A DNA stretch of 64,000 nt from Candidatus Peregrinibacteria bacterium HGW-Peregrinibacteria-1 (GCA_002839505.1 PGYE01000001.1:356459-420458), one strand, 5' to 3'. Shown: positions 1-9,188, numbered from the stretch's first letter. A program made the numbers and translations. The notes: a model not told the origin generated them from the sequence alone.

Positions 1-1089
1 ATTGGGAATTTTACTGATACCTTATCTCAAGTTGGCGAGGCTTCACGAATCACCGACATATTCTCCCCGGCATCACCTAAGAAAAAGGTTCTTTTTCAAT
101 CTATACTATTAAGTGCCGGAGTACTGATCGTCAGCTCATTGACTCCTGGTGTCGAATCTGGAGTAACCAATGCCTACAATCATGAATACATCGAATCCTA
201 TGCCATTGCCGGTGATGTATTGGTCGCTGACTCCGATGGATACCTTATCAAGGTTAACCCTCAAACAGCTGAATCAAACCGTATTGGAATGAATGATTTT
301 GCTATCCACACCGTGGAATCCGGAGAAGTTCTTTCAAGTATTGCTGAAAAATATGGCGTAAAAGTGCAGACCATCATGTGGGAAAACAATATGTCCAACG
401 CTAACTCTCTCAGAACAGGACAAAAATTGTTGATACCACCAGTAAATGGAATTTCATACTCTGTCCAAAGTGGTGACACGATCGACAAAATTGCCAAAAA
501 ATACGAAGTCACTCCTGAAGCTATTATCGCTCAAAATTCACTTGGAGACACCAGCCTGAGCAGAGGACAAAATATATTCCTTCCAGGTGCGGAGCCAATC
601 TATGTTGCCCCTGTAGCTCCCGTTGTCGCATCAAGGTCCAACACAGCTGCACGAAGTACCGGAGTATCTGAAATACGAACAGTTGATGCACCGGCATCAA
701 GCGCCGCTCCCACAGTAGGAAAAGTATTTATCTTCCCAACTCGCGGATCCATCACTCAAGGATACCATAGTGGACACTACGCCCTTGATATCGCCGACCG
801 TAGCAAACCCCCAATTTGGGCTTCCGGAGCAGGAACAGTCGTCAAATCATCAGTTGGAACATGGGGAGGAGGATATGGTAATCATGTCATTATCGACCAC
901 GGAAACGGTCTAAAAACTCTATATGCTCACATGGATACAGTTGGAGTAAATGTCGGAGATACAGTTGGACAAGGAGATGTAATTGGTATTATGGGAAACA
1001 CCGGTCGTGTATACGGTGTAACCGGAATTCACCTTCACTGGGAAGTATGGCAAGATGGTGTAAAACAACGTCCTGGAAATTACTACTAA
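1..1089 (+). CDS. LysM-M23 cell-wall peptidase, 5' end outside the window
   Basis: Zinc metallopeptidase expected to cut peptidoglycan peptide bridges, anchored to the membrane and held on the wall by LysM domains. The frame is open from base 1 with no stop, so the gene starts upstream; a TTG at 139 would cut off a hydrophobic segment (about bases 91-140) that matches the transmembrane helix of the paralogue at 3054-4202. Two LysM domains follow (about 307-435 and 457-590), then the M23 domain (about 730-1086). The M23 signatures are visible: H-x3-D at 775 (HYALD), YAHM near 922 and the HLHWEV metal-binding motif near 1030. It ends 15 bases before yidD. The family is clear; the exact bond cut cannot be told from sequence. 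Nothing obvious is degenerate. Confidence 0.9.
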   Translation: MGNFTDTLSQVGEASRITDIFSPASPKKKVLFQSILLSAGVLIVSSLTPGVESGVTNAYNHEYIESYAIAGDVLVADSDGYLIKVNPQTAESNRIGMNDFAIHTVESGEVLSSIAEKYGVKVQTIMWENNMSNANSLRTGQKLLIPPVNGISYSVQSGDTIDKIAKKYEVTPEAIIAQNSLGDTSLSRGQNIFLPGAEPIYVAPVAPVVASRSNTAARSTGVSEIRTVDAPASSAAPTVGKVFIFPTRGSITQGYHSGHYALDIADRSKPPIWASGAGTVVKSSVGTWGGGYGNHVIIDHGNGLKTLYAHMDTVGVNVGDTVGQGDVIGIMGNTGRVYGVTGIHLHWEVWQDGVKQRPGNYY

Positions 1090-1104
1090 GAAGTAATTCA
1101 AAGC

Positions 1105-1374
1105 ATGCTCCAAAACATATGTGTGACATTACTAAAAGTGCCCAGGCACTTTTTTGCATTGCTGATAAAAATATACCAACGCACCCTTTCACCGGATCAT
1201 GGGATATTTCGAGCACTATGGCCGAACGGATATTGTAGATTTCACCCCTCTTGCTCAGAATATGGACGGCAAGCCATTCTCAAGTATGGAGTTTTCAAAG
1301 GAGGATTCATGGCCTCAAAGCGGGTTATTCGCTGTAATCCCTGGAATAAAGGAGGCGAGGATCCCTTGCCCTAA
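1105..1374 (+). CDS. yidD: Membrane protein insertion efficiency factor YidD
   Basis: Small membrane-associated protein of 89 residues that is thought to help YidC/Sec insert inner-membrane proteins. The family signature is plain: IYQRTLSP near residue 22, then CRFHPSCSEY and the C-terminal RCNPWNKGGEDP. Length is normal for the family, which is usually 70-100 residues. The ATG at 1105 leaves a 15-base gap to the peptidase upstream, so the two are probably cotranscribed. yidD usually sits with rnpA and yidC; here neither is next to it, and its neighbours are a peptidase and purH, so the usual context has been broken up. Confidence 0.9.
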   Translation: MLQNICVTLLKVPRHFFALLIKIYQRTLSPDHGIFRALWPNGYCRFHPSCSEYGRQAILKYGVFKGGFMASKRVIRCNPWNKGGEDPLP

Positions 1375-1389
1375 AAAAAGATAACTCCC

Positions 1390-1417
1390 TTGAAAATTAA
1401 TGCACACAATGTATCTT
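1390..1417 (+). promoter_or_regulatory. Possible promoter of purH
   Basis: TTGAAA at 1390-1395, a 16-base spacer and TATCTT at 1412-1417. The -10 box is weak. The implied transcript start near 1424 would give a leader of about 22 bases, in line with other promoters in this window. Confidence 0.35.
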
Positions 1418-1445
1418 CATAAGCGTGTATTAAAAACATCTAATT

Positions 1446-2984
1446 ATGGAAACAGCTCGAGCATTAATAAGCGTCTCAGACAAGAGAGGCATTGTTGAAT
1501 TTGCCCAAAAATTATCGTCAATCGGTATTGAAATTTTATCTACCGGAGGTACCGCCAAAGCACTTGTAGATGCCGGTATACCCGTTAAAAATGTTGCCGA
1601 CCACACCGGTTTTCCCGAAATAATGAACGGCAGAGTAAAAACCTTACATCCTCGTATTCATGGAGGCCTCCTCGCAAGGCGTGATCAACCCTCAGACCTT
1701 GAAGACGCTCACAACAATAACATCGAATTTATCGATATTGTGGTAGCCAATCTTTATCCTTTTGAAGACACCCTGGCGCGCCCGGAATCCACACACGATG
1801 ACATAATTGAAAACATCGATATCGGCGGTCCTAGCATGATCCGAAGTGCCGCCAAAAATTTTCGCGATGTCCTGGTTATCACTGATCCTGAGGACTATAT
1901 GAACATAGCTCTGAAGCTTGAAAAAAAAGAACAAATTACCCTTGATGAAAGAAGGAGATTGGCGACAAAAGCCTTTTCCTTAACATCAAATTACGATGCC
2001 ATCATCAACGATTACCTCAAAATCCAAGATCAGGATGATACCTACACAGTTAGTGGAAAAAAACTCTACTCTTTACGCTATGGAGAAAACCCCCATCAAA
2101 CTGCCGCATTTTACCGCACCAAGCCTTGCCTAACAGCCAATATACCCGATGCCGAGATCCTCAATGGCAAGGAACTCTCTTTCAACAATATTATTGATGC
2201 CTCCAGCGCCCTCGAGCTTGTAAAAGAATTCTCAGAACCCGCCGTTGTCTTCATCAAACACAATAATCCCTGCGGTGTCGCGATATCATCTACAATTGAA
2301 GATGCCTTTATCAAAAGTCATCAGGTAGACAGTATGTCGGCTTTTGGCTCAATTACTGCGCTCAACCGCACCGTCACTCCTGAAATAGTAGACTACATCA
2401 CCGAAAACAAACTTTTCTTAGAAATAATAATAGCACCGCAATACCATCCCGAAGCCCTAAAAAGACTCCAAACTCGCAAAAATCTTCGCATTATACGAAT
2501 TGAAAAACCATTCACACCCGAGCAAAACTACCATGACATTAAATTTATCAATGGTGGCATGCTAATACAAACTCCCGACCAAAACCCAATTACAGCTGAA
2601 GACCTAAAAGTTGTCACCACCAACAGCCCCGACCCCCAACAGATCAAAGACCTCCTCTTTGCTGACATCGTTGCTAAACATGTGAAGTCCAACGCTGTTG
2701 TCATGGCTAAAAACGGCGTCACAACCGCGATTGGTGCCGGTCAAATGTCACGCCTCGATAGTGTCCGAATCGCTAATTTTAAGGGTGAAAAGGCCAATCA
2801 AGGTGCAGTCATGGCATCCGATGCCTTTTTCCCATTTGCCGATGCCATGGAGCTGGCTATTGAAGCCGGTATTACATCATTCATCCAACCTGGCGGATCT
2901 GTAAATGATTCGCAAGTCATTACCCGCGCCAACGAACTCGGCGTATCAATGGTATTTAGCAACTACAGACACTTCCGACACTAA
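1446..2984 (+). CDS. purH: Bifunctional AICAR transformylase / IMP cyclohydrolase
   Basis: Carries out the last two steps of purine synthesis: formyl transfer from 10-formyl-tetrahydrofolate to AICAR, then ring closure of FAICAR to IMP. The 512-residue protein has the full family length. The N-terminal third is the MGS-like cyclohydrolase domain (STGGTAKAL near residue 31, GRVKTLHPRIHGG near residue 62). The rest is the transformylase domain, with the catalytic Lys-His pair at 271-272 in KHNNPCG and the C-terminal IQPGGSVND and RHFRH motifs. Both activities therefore look intact. This is notable because two purP genes, which encode an alternative ATP- and formate-dependent way to make FAICAR, lie 2 kb downstream, and purN lies at the end of the same block. 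Confidence 0.96.
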   Translation: METARALISVSDKRGIVEFAQKLSSIGIEILSTGGTAKALVDAGIPVKNVADHTGFPEIMNGRVKTLHPRIHGGLLARRDQPSDLEDAHNNNIEFIDIVVANLYPFEDTLARPESTHDDIIENIDIGGPSMIRSAAKNFRDVLVITDPEDYMNIALKLEKKEQITLDERRRLATKAFSLTSNYDAIINDYLKIQDQDDTYTVSGKKLYSLRYGENPHQTAAFYRTKPCLTANIPDAEILNGKELSFNNIIDASSALELVKEFSEPAVVFIKHNNPCGVAISSTIEDAFIKSHQVDSMSAFGSITALNRTVTPEIVDYITENKLFLEIIIAPQYHPEALKRLQTRKNLRIIRIEKPFTPEQNYHDIKFINGGMLIQTPDQNPITAEDLKVVTTNSPDPQQIKDLLFADIVAKHVKSNAVVMAKNGVTTAIGAGQMSRLDSVRIANFKGEKANQGAVMASDAFFPFADAMELAIEAGITSFIQPGGSVNDSQVITRANELGVSMVFSNYRHFRH

Positions 2985-3053
2985 ATTCCGACTATTATTG
3001 ATAGATATTTGATTCAATGCTAGTTTAATTTCTCTAATTGCAAAAATTAAGAC

Positions 3054-4202
3054 ATGAGTTCACAAGGTTCCGCGCTAAAAGCCGATTTAGATGCCAGAAA
3101 GCGGCGACAAGAACGAGCTCTGGGCCAATCTCCCCGCAAACTCTCTCTATCTCCGCGTCTTCATCCGTTTCGCAACACCGCCAGTCCCATAAAGAGCCTA
3201 GTCAAACCAAACCGAAACACCACTTTTTCCTCTGCCAGCTACCGACTACTGAAAACAGCCGGATTTTTTTCACTAGCCTTTGTTATCATAGCCGGAATCA
3301 CCAAGCCGACCATCACCACTAATGCCAGATATTCATATGATTACATCAGCTCTTATGGCATCCCGGGAGATGTACTGGTTTTAAGCGATGAAGGCTACAT
3401 CCTGAAAGTAAACCCACAGACAACCACTCAAATTTCACGCGCCGGCATGACTGATTTTGCAGTTCATGTTGTTGAATCGGGAGATGTTTTATCGCTCATC
3501 GCCGAAAGATATGGCGTCAATGTCAACTCCATCATGTGGGCCAATAAACTAACCAACCCCAATGCTCTCAAAATAAACCAGAAGCTTCTCATCCCACCTG
3601 TTAGTGGCGTCGCTTACGAGGTTGTAAAAGGGGACACCATTGAAAAAATAGCCGAAAAATATGGAATAACAGCTGAAGATATCATAGCCCAAAATGGATT
3701 TTCGGCCGACACCGTCATCGCATCCGGACAAAAGCTCCTCTTACCTGGCGCTAAGCCAACAACAGAAGATCTAAGCTCTGGCAACTACGGCAATTATGCC
3801 AGTGGTAAAGTCATCGGAACCACCTCCTCACCATCCGGTGGAAAGATATTCATCATGCCAACAACAGGACGCATCTCCCAGGGATTCAACTCCGGACATT
3901 ATGCCTATGACATTGCCAATCGCAATAGCCCAGCCATCTGGGCCGCCGGATCAGGAAAGGTCATCAAAGCAGCCAAAAGTGGCTGGAACGGCGGCTACGG
4001 AAACTATCTAATCATCGATCACGGAGGAGGATACCAGACTCTTTACGCACATTTTGCCCGTATCGATGTCAATCTAGGGGACCATGTATCCCAAGGTGAA
4101 GTTCTAGGAATCATGGGAACAACCGGTCGTTCTACTGGAATTCATCTCCATTTTGAAGTAAGAGTTAATGGCGTTAAGAAAAACCCTGGTCTATTCTACT
4201 AA
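3054..4202 (+). CDS. LysM-M23 cell-wall peptidase, second paralogue
   Basis: Membrane-anchored peptidoglycan endopeptidase of 382 residues, paralogous to the partial gene at 1-1089 over nearly all its length. A basic cytoplasmic N-terminus (residues 1-64) leads to one transmembrane helix (about 66-83), a conserved linker (YGIPGDVLVLSDEGYILKVN, also in the paralogue), two LysM domains (about 137-181 and 188-233) and an M23 domain (about 263-382) with HYAYD, YAHF and HLHFEV. The start gives an N-terminus with the positive-inside pattern. The stop is 31 bases before uppP, suggesting cotranscription with another cell-wall gene. The linker between LysM and M23 differs most between the two copies. 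Family call is firm; precise substrate is not known. Confidence 0.92.
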   Translation: MSSQGSALKADLDARKRRQERALGQSPRKLSLSPRLHPFRNTASPIKSLVKPNRNTTFSSASYRLLKTAGFFSLAFVIIAGITKPTITTNARYSYDYISSYGIPGDVLVLSDEGYILKVNPQTTTQISRAGMTDFAVHVVESGDVLSLIAERYGVNVNSIMWANKLTNPNALKINQKLLIPPVSGVAYEVVKGDTIEKIAEKYGITAEDIIAQNGFSADTVIASGQKLLLPGAKPTTEDLSSGNYGNYASGKVIGTTSSPSGGKIFIMPTTGRISQGFNSGHYAYDIANRNSPAIWAAGSGKVIKAAKSGWNGGYGNYLIIDHGGGYQTLYAHFARIDVNLGDHVSQGEVLGIMGTTGRSTGIHLHFEVRVNGVKKNPGLFY

Positions 4203-4233
4203 CCACTTTTCCACCTTTTAAAAACAAATACTT

Positions 4234-5040
4234 ATGACATCTTTAGATTCATTCATCTTAGGCGCCGTACAAGGAGTAACCGAGTTCTTACCAATATCTT
4301 CCAGCGGTCACCTTATCATCTTTGAAGAAGTCCTCAACCTCCCCGTTGAACACTTGAAATCTTTCGATGTTACCGTTCATGTTGCGACCTTATTGGCCAT
4401 TATGATCTACTTCTGGAAAGACATCAAAGGCCTAATCTTAGCCCTACCAGACTTTATTCTCGGCAGATGGCAATCCCCATACGCAAAACTGATATCCCTC
4501 ATCATCATCGCAACTATCCCCGCCGTCATTGTCGGAGCTTTCTTTGGCGAACAAATCGATGCCGTTTTCAGAGATCCCAAGTCCATCGCCATCTGGTTTA
4601 TATTTATCGGTCTATTCTTCATTCTCGGTGAATACATCTTCAAAATCTCGAAAAACAAAGAAAATGAGGTCAAAAAATGGCATCAGGCTCTTGTAATTGG
4701 TATTGCACAGGCATTTGCTCTTATTCCCGGAATATCACGCTCCGGCTCAACCATTGTCACTGGACTCTTCCTTGGTATCAACCGAGAAAAGGCCGCAAGA
4801 TTTTCGTTCCTCATCGGAGTACCCGCAATAGCTGGAGCTGGCCTGCTTACAGCATTAAGTCCGAGTGAAACGCCGGAAATCATTCAGTTCAGTCAATTAG
4901 CAGTTGGATTTCTCAGCTCCTTCATCTTCAGTCTTATCACGGTCTGGGGGCTCATGAAATTCATCAAAAAGCACAGCTTCGCTTGGTTTTCTATCTATCT
5001 TTTCATTGCTGCTTTCTGTATATTATTCGAAATATTGTAA
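4234..5040 (+). CDS. uppP: Undecaprenyl-diphosphatase (UppP/BacA)
   Basis: Integral membrane enzyme that removes one phosphate from undecaprenyl pyrophosphate, recycling the lipid carrier for peptidoglycan and other envelope polymers; it also gives bacitracin resistance in known species. The 268-residue protein has the usual length and both signature regions: QGVTEFLPISSSGH at 13-26, with Glu17 and His26, and PGISRSGSTI at 165-174. About seven or eight hydrophobic helices are visible. It follows an M23 peptidase by 31 bases and precedes purP by 10 bases, so it is part of a mixed envelope and purine operon. No Shine-Dalgarno sequence precedes the ATG. Confidence 0.95.
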   Translation: MTSLDSFILGAVQGVTEFLPISSSGHLIIFEEVLNLPVEHLKSFDVTVHVATLLAIMIYFWKDIKGLILALPDFILGRWQSPYAKLISLIIIATIPAVIVGAFFGEQIDAVFRDPKSIAIWFIFIGLFFILGEYIFKISKNKENEVKKWHQALVIGIAQAFALIPGISRSGSTIVTGLFLGINREKAARFSFLIGVPAIAGAGLLTALSPSETPEIIQFSQLAVGFLSSFIFSLITVWGLMKFIKKHSFAWFSIYLFIAAFCILFEIL

Positions 5041-5050
5041 ACAAGACCCA

Positions 5051-6085
5051 ATGAACAATTCTCGAAATATCAAGGATTTTACCATTGCTACTCTTGGCAG
5101 CCACACCGCCCTTCAGATCCTTAAAGGAGCACGAGATGAAGGGTTTAAGACAATCTGTATCTGTGAACGCGGTAAAACGGAACCGTATGAAAGCTTTAAT
5201 GTCGCTGATGAAATAATCACCCTCGAAAAATACAGTGATTTTTTTCAAATCGAACAGCAACTAATCGATAAAAATACAATCCTGATCCCACATGGTTCCT
5301 TTGTCGCATACATCGGCCCAGAAAACATTATGAAAATAAAGGCCATGCACTATGGAACCAAAGAAATATTAAACTGGGAATCAGACCGCAACAAAGAAAG
5401 AGAATGGCTTTTAGGGGCTGGCATAAAAATGCCAAAAGTATTCAGTCAGCCTGAAGACATCGATCGCACCGTAATTGTTAAATTTCATGGCGCCGATGGA
5501 GGAATGGGGTATTTCCTTGCCAACTCACCCGCAGAATTCCACCGCAAACACCAAAATTATCTCGCAAAAAATAAAAGTAAGGCCTACATGATTCAGGAGT
5601 ATATTGTCGGAGTTCCGGTCTATTCACATTATTTCTACAGTCCCATAGATGACACTCTTGAAATCATGAGTTTCGACAAACGCTACGAATCAAACGCCGA
5701 CTCCGTAGGGCGCGTTGCCGCCAAGGATCAAGTCGATGTTGATATTGAAACCAGCTACACCGTCACCGGAAATGTACCGATTGTTCTTCGTGAATCTCTC
5801 CTACCACAAATATTCAAAATGGGGCATAATGTCATCGAAAAATCACGAGAATTAACCTCCGGAGGGCTTTTCGGTCCCTTCTGTCTCGAAGGAGTAATCG
5901 ACCCACAACTAAATTATTATATATTCGAAATATCCGCCCGCATCGTCGCCGGAACCAACCCCTATATCAACGGATCTCCCTACACCTGGCTCAAATACAA
6001 TGAACCGATGAGTACTGGACGCCGCATTGCCCGTGATATTAAAAAGGCCATCGAAACCGGACAACTAAGCAAAGTATTAGGATAA
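5051..6085 (+). CDS. purP: Formate-dependent AICAR ligase PurP, archaeal type, copy 1
   Basis: ATP-grasp enzyme that in methanogens formylates AICAR to FAICAR with formate and ATP, avoiding folate. The 344-residue protein begins at the ATG at 5051, 10 bases after uppP; an in-frame start at 5006 would overlap uppP and add residues unlike the family. Archaeal PurP landmarks recalled from the family are nearly all present: TLGSHTALQILKGARDEGFK (14-33), IPHGSFVAY, WESDRNKE, GAGIKMPKV, VIVKFHGADGG (ATP-grasp), SFDKRYESN, AKDQVDV, VLRESLLPQIF, GLFGPFCLEG, FEISARIVAGTNPY and NGSPYTWL. This is a close match for a mainly archaeal family in a bacterial operon. Together with PurH it appears redundant unless conditions or substrates differ. 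Confidence 0.9.
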   Translation: MNNSRNIKDFTIATLGSHTALQILKGARDEGFKTICICERGKTEPYESFNVADEIITLEKYSDFFQIEQQLIDKNTILIPHGSFVAYIGPENIMKIKAMHYGTKEILNWESDRNKEREWLLGAGIKMPKVFSQPEDIDRTVIVKFHGADGGMGYFLANSPAEFHRKHQNYLAKNKSKAYMIQEYIVGVPVYSHYFYSPIDDTLEIMSFDKRYESNADSVGRVAAKDQVDVDIETSYTVTGNVPIVLRESLLPQIFKMGHNVIEKSRELTSGGLFGPFCLEGVIDPQLNYYIFEISARIVAGTNPYINGSPYTWLKYNEPMSTGRRIARDIKKAIETGQLSKVLG

Positions 6086-6101
6086 GAAATCCAATCCACC
6101 A

Positions 6102-7292
6102 ATGATCAAGCCTCCACAAATCCAAAAGATAGTCCAAAATTACGATCTGCAAAACATAACCATCGCTGTTCTTGGAGGACACAGCGCTCTTGATGTCTGC
6201 CATGGTGCCAAGAAACTCGGCTTCAAAACTCTCGCAGTCTGCCAAAAAGGCCGTGAAAAAACCTATTCACATTACTATAAAACCGATGGCCAAATTGGCT
6301 GCATTGACGATGTCATCATAGTTGATAAATTCAGTGACATCACCCTCCCCTCAGTCCAAAAACAACTCATCGATCGTAACGCCATCTTCATTCACAACCG
6401 CTATTTCTGGGTTTATTGCAATTTCCCCGATATCGAAAGCAATTTCATGATTCCGATTTATGGCGGTAGGGAACTGGTGAAACTCGAAGAAAGAGATCAC
6501 CCTAAAAATCAATACATCTTGCTGGAAAAAGCTGGAATTCGCACACCCAAAATCATCAGAAAAGGAGGACAAAAACTCCATGACGACGAATTAAACCAAG
6601 TCCTCCAACAGTATTTTTCTGAGCACACCAGCCCGCTGATAGTTAAAGCCAATGAGGCCAAACGCACCTACGAGCGGGCCTTCTTCACCATCACCTCACC
6701 TGAAAATTACTTCACCAAGCGTGACCAAATGTTAAACGCCGGTCTACTCGACGAAAATGTTCACCAAGCCGTCATTGAAGAATTTATTATCGGAGCCCAA
6801 ATCAACTTCAATTACTTTTATTCACCACTCACAAAACGCCTCGAACTCATGGGCACCGACACCCGCCGCCAAACAAATCTCGACGGATTTCTCAGACTCG
6901 ACGCCCAAACTCAGCTCGAATTACTCGACAATGGCTACAAACCCTCAATGGTCGAAAACGGGCATATCGCCTGCACAACCAAAGAATCTCTGATCGAAAA
7001 AGCCCTCGAAATCGGCGAAAAATTTGTCTCGACCATGGAACGCGAAACCTCATCCGGAATGATTGGCCCATTCGCTCTTCAGGGCGCTGTAACCAGCGAA
7101 AACGGCAAAGAAGAAATCGTCATATTTGATGTTAGCATGAGAATTCCCGGCTCCCCCGGCACCCGATTCACCCCGCTTAGCGGCTACCTCTACGGCGATA
7201 GCATCAGCTATGGAGAACGAATCGCCATGGAGCTAAAAAGCGCCTTAACTCAGGGAAATCCTCACGAAAATTTAGCACTAATTTTAACCTAA
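6102..7292 (+). CDS. PurP-family ATP-grasp ligase, diverged copy 2
   Basis: Second PurP-type protein, 396 residues, 16 bases after the first and clearly paralogous. It shares ITIAVLGGHSALDVCHGAKK (near residue 19), KLGFKTLAVCQKGRE, a LEKAGIRTPKI segment, an IEEFIIGAQINFNYFYSP segment, the MGTDTRRQTNLDG motif and a MIGPFALQG/FDVSMRIPGSPGT C-terminal core. It differs from copy 1 in many of the positions most conserved in archaeal PurP (HNRYFWVYCN replaces HGSFVAY; VKANEAKRTYERAF replaces the GADGG segment). It may be a subunit partner of copy 1, as some archaea carry two PurP types, or may ligate a different substrate. The family is firm, the reaction is not. The next gene begins 9 bases downstream. 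Confidence 0.8.
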   Translation: MIKPPQIQKIVQNYDLQNITIAVLGGHSALDVCHGAKKLGFKTLAVCQKGREKTYSHYYKTDGQIGCIDDVIIVDKFSDITLPSVQKQLIDRNAIFIHNRYFWVYCNFPDIESNFMIPIYGGRELVKLEERDHPKNQYILLEKAGIRTPKIIRKGGQKLHDDELNQVLQQYFSEHTSPLIVKANEAKRTYERAFFTITSPENYFTKRDQMLNAGLLDENVHQAVIEEFIIGAQINFNYFYSPLTKRLELMGTDTRRQTNLDGFLRLDAQTQLELLDNGYKPSMVENGHIACTTKESLIEKALEIGEKFVSTMERETSSGMIGPFALQGAVTSENGKEEIVIFDVSMRIPGSPGTRFTPLSGYLYGDSISYGERIAMELKSALTQGNPHENLALILT

Positions 7293-7301
7293 ATAACTCA
7301 C

Positions 7302-8585
7302 ATGAAAGTATTAGTTCTTGCCGCCGGACGCAGCAATCGCATGAAACCCTTAAGCGACAAAGTATTCCTTTCATTTTGCGGCAAACCCCTGCTTCAATGG
7401 CAACTCGAAGGCCTCCAAAATAGCGGTTTCCAAGAATTCGTAATTGTCGGCAACCGCGAAAACATCGATAAAATCCAAGAGTTGAAAAACACCTTGAAAA
7501 TAAACGCCACCATTGTCGAACAAAAAGATCTTGATTCCGGAATGTGCGGAGCAATTTTGGCCGCAAAGCCCCATCTCAGCGGAGACACTTTAATATTCAA
7601 CAGCAATGATATTGTTGATCAGTCAGCCTTTTCCAAGATCCATGACAGCTACAAATCCTCAGATCACGACAGCTACATCTTAGGCAAAAAAGTCGACTCC
7701 TATTTCCCTGGCGGTTACCTCAAAACCGACGGTGACCTCATCACGGGTATTGTTGAAAAACCCGGCGAAGGCAACGAACCCAGCTCTCTGGTAAATCTTG
7801 TTGTTCACCTCCATCGCAACATCGAACAATTCATCGAACACCTCGAAAAAGCCAAAAGCGACAGCGACGACCTTTATGAAGTAGCCATGGACAATATGAT
7901 TAAGGACGGAAAAAAATTCCAAGCTGTCGAATATCATGATTTCTGGCAACCAATCAAATATCCTTGGCACATTCACTCCGTCTTTGAATACTTGATTGCT
8001 CAATCCACCCCTGCCATAGCTCTTTCCGCACAAATTTCACCCCGTGCTTCCATCAACGGACATGTCATCATTGAAGAAAATGTCAAAGTAATGGATGGCG
8101 CCGTCATACAAGGTCCCGCCTACATCGGCAAAAACTCCATCATCGCCAACAACACCCTCGTACGCCAAAGTCATATTGGCGATGACTCTGTCATCGGATT
8201 CGGCTCCGAAGTTGCCCGCAGCTATCTCAGCGCTGAAGTCTGGACCCACTCCAACTACATCGGCGACAGCATAATCGGCAACAATGTCTCCTTTGGTGCC
8301 GGTACCGTCACCGGCAATCTTCGTCTCGACGACCAAGAAATCACTGTAAACATATCTGAAAATAAAGTTTCAACCGGCAAAAAGAAGCTTGGAATAATCT
8401 GTGGCGACAATGTTCGTTTCGGAATCAACACCGGAATAATGCCAGGGGTAAAAATCGGTTCCAACAGCTACATAGGTGCCGGAATAACCATCGCCCAAGA
8501 CATTCCCGACAACAGTTTTGCTCGAGGATCATGGGAACTCAAAATCAGCGAAAACACCAAGGAAATAGGGAGACGCCAACTCTAA
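7302..8585 (+). CDS. GlmU-like sugar-phosphate nucleotidyltransferase with hexapeptide-repeat domain
   Basis: Predicted to join a sugar 1-phosphate to a nucleotide, giving an activated sugar for the envelope. The 427-residue protein starts with the nucleotidyltransferase signature LAAGRSNRMKPLSDK (residues 6-20), with FCGKPLLQWQLEGL shortly after and IVEKPGEG mid-domain. From about residue 245 there is a left-handed beta-helix of imperfect hexapeptide repeats (VIIEENVKVMDGAVIQGPAYIG and similar), as in GlmU and archaeal bifunctional enzymes. A final turn with IMPGVKIGSNSYIGAGI fits an acyltransferase-like or oligomerising helix. Substrate cannot be assigned. It is the last gene of the plus-strand block and converges with purN, 3 bases away. 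Confidence 0.85.
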   Translation: MKVLVLAAGRSNRMKPLSDKVFLSFCGKPLLQWQLEGLQNSGFQEFVIVGNRENIDKIQELKNTLKINATIVEQKDLDSGMCGAILAAKPHLSGDTLIFNSNDIVDQSAFSKIHDSYKSSDHDSYILGKKVDSYFPGGYLKTDGDLITGIVEKPGEGNEPSSLVNLVVHLHRNIEQFIEHLEKAKSDSDDLYEVAMDNMIKDGKKFQAVEYHDFWQPIKYPWHIHSVFEYLIAQSTPAIALSAQISPRASINGHVIIEENVKVMDGAVIQGPAYIGKNSIIANNTLVRQSHIGDDSVIGFGSEVARSYLSAEVWTHSNYIGDSIIGNNVSFGAGTVTGNLRLDDQEITVNISENKVSTGKKKLGIICGDNVRFGINTGIMPGVKIGSNSYIGAGITIAQDIPDNSFARGSWELKISENTKEIGRRQL

Positions 8586-8588
8586 AAC

Positions 8589-9188
8589 TCATCGCAAAGC
8601 CTCTCTACTCAACCGCCTGATAACCTCCGGATACCATTTTTTCTCCAACTCTTGAACCCGAGCCTTCAAACTCTCAACCGTATCATCTTCCAATACTTTA
8701 CACTTCTTTTGCACAATTATTTCACCCGTATCTACACCTTCATCCACATAATGAATCGTCATTCCCGTCACCTTATCCCCAGAATCCAGGACCGCCTGAT
8801 GCACGCTTGCACCATAAAAAGATCTCCCGCAATACTTCGGTATCAGAGAAGGATGCACATTAATCACCTTACCCGAAAAATTATTCAAAAAAGCCGGAGT
8901 CAAAACACGCATATATCCAACCAGCACAATTAAATCTAAATCAAACTTTCGCAATTCAGAAAACAACTCCAAATCAAACTCTTCCGGGAATTTATCTTTC
9001 GAACTCACCACCACCGTATTAAAACCACACCGCTCAGCCCTCAAAATTGCCCCACAGCGCGGTAAATTGCTCGCAACCACCTCCAAGGCCACCCCCGGCA
9101 TTAAACCCGCTAAAATCTCATCAATTATCGCCTGCAACGCCGTCCCATTCGTCGACGCCAACACCCCTATTTTAAAAACCTTAGACAT
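8589..9188 (-). CDS. purN: Phosphoribosylglycinamide formyltransferase
   Basis: Transfers formyl from 10-formyl-tetrahydrofolate to GAR, the third step of purine synthesis. The 199-residue length is typical. The N-terminus (KIGVLASTNGTALQAIID) and the core LIVLVGYMRVLTPAFL...NVHPSLIPKYCG carry the folate and catalytic signature with Asn-His and a later Asp in YVDEGVDTGEII. The ATG at 9188 gives the family N-terminus; an upstream ATG at 9209 would add seven residues. It ends in TGA, which shows that UGA is a stop here. It runs against the purP/nucleotidyltransferase operon, and no promoter is convincing, although a TATAAA lies upstream. Confidence 0.93.
   Translation of the reverse strand: MSKVFKIGVLASTNGTALQAIIDEILAGLMPGVALEVVASNLPRCGAILRAERCGFNTVVVSSKDKFPEEFDLELFSELRKFDLDLIVLVGYMRVLTPAFLNNFSGKVINVHPSLIPKYCGRSFYGASVHQAVLDSGDKVTGMTIHYVDEGVDTGEIIVQKKCKVLEDDTVESLKARVQELEKKWYPEVIRRLSREALR

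Noticed and set aside
139..1089. TTG start at 139 for the first M23 peptidase
   Set aside because: The frame is open to base 1 and the upstream part encodes a membrane helix matching the paralogue, so the true start is outside the window.
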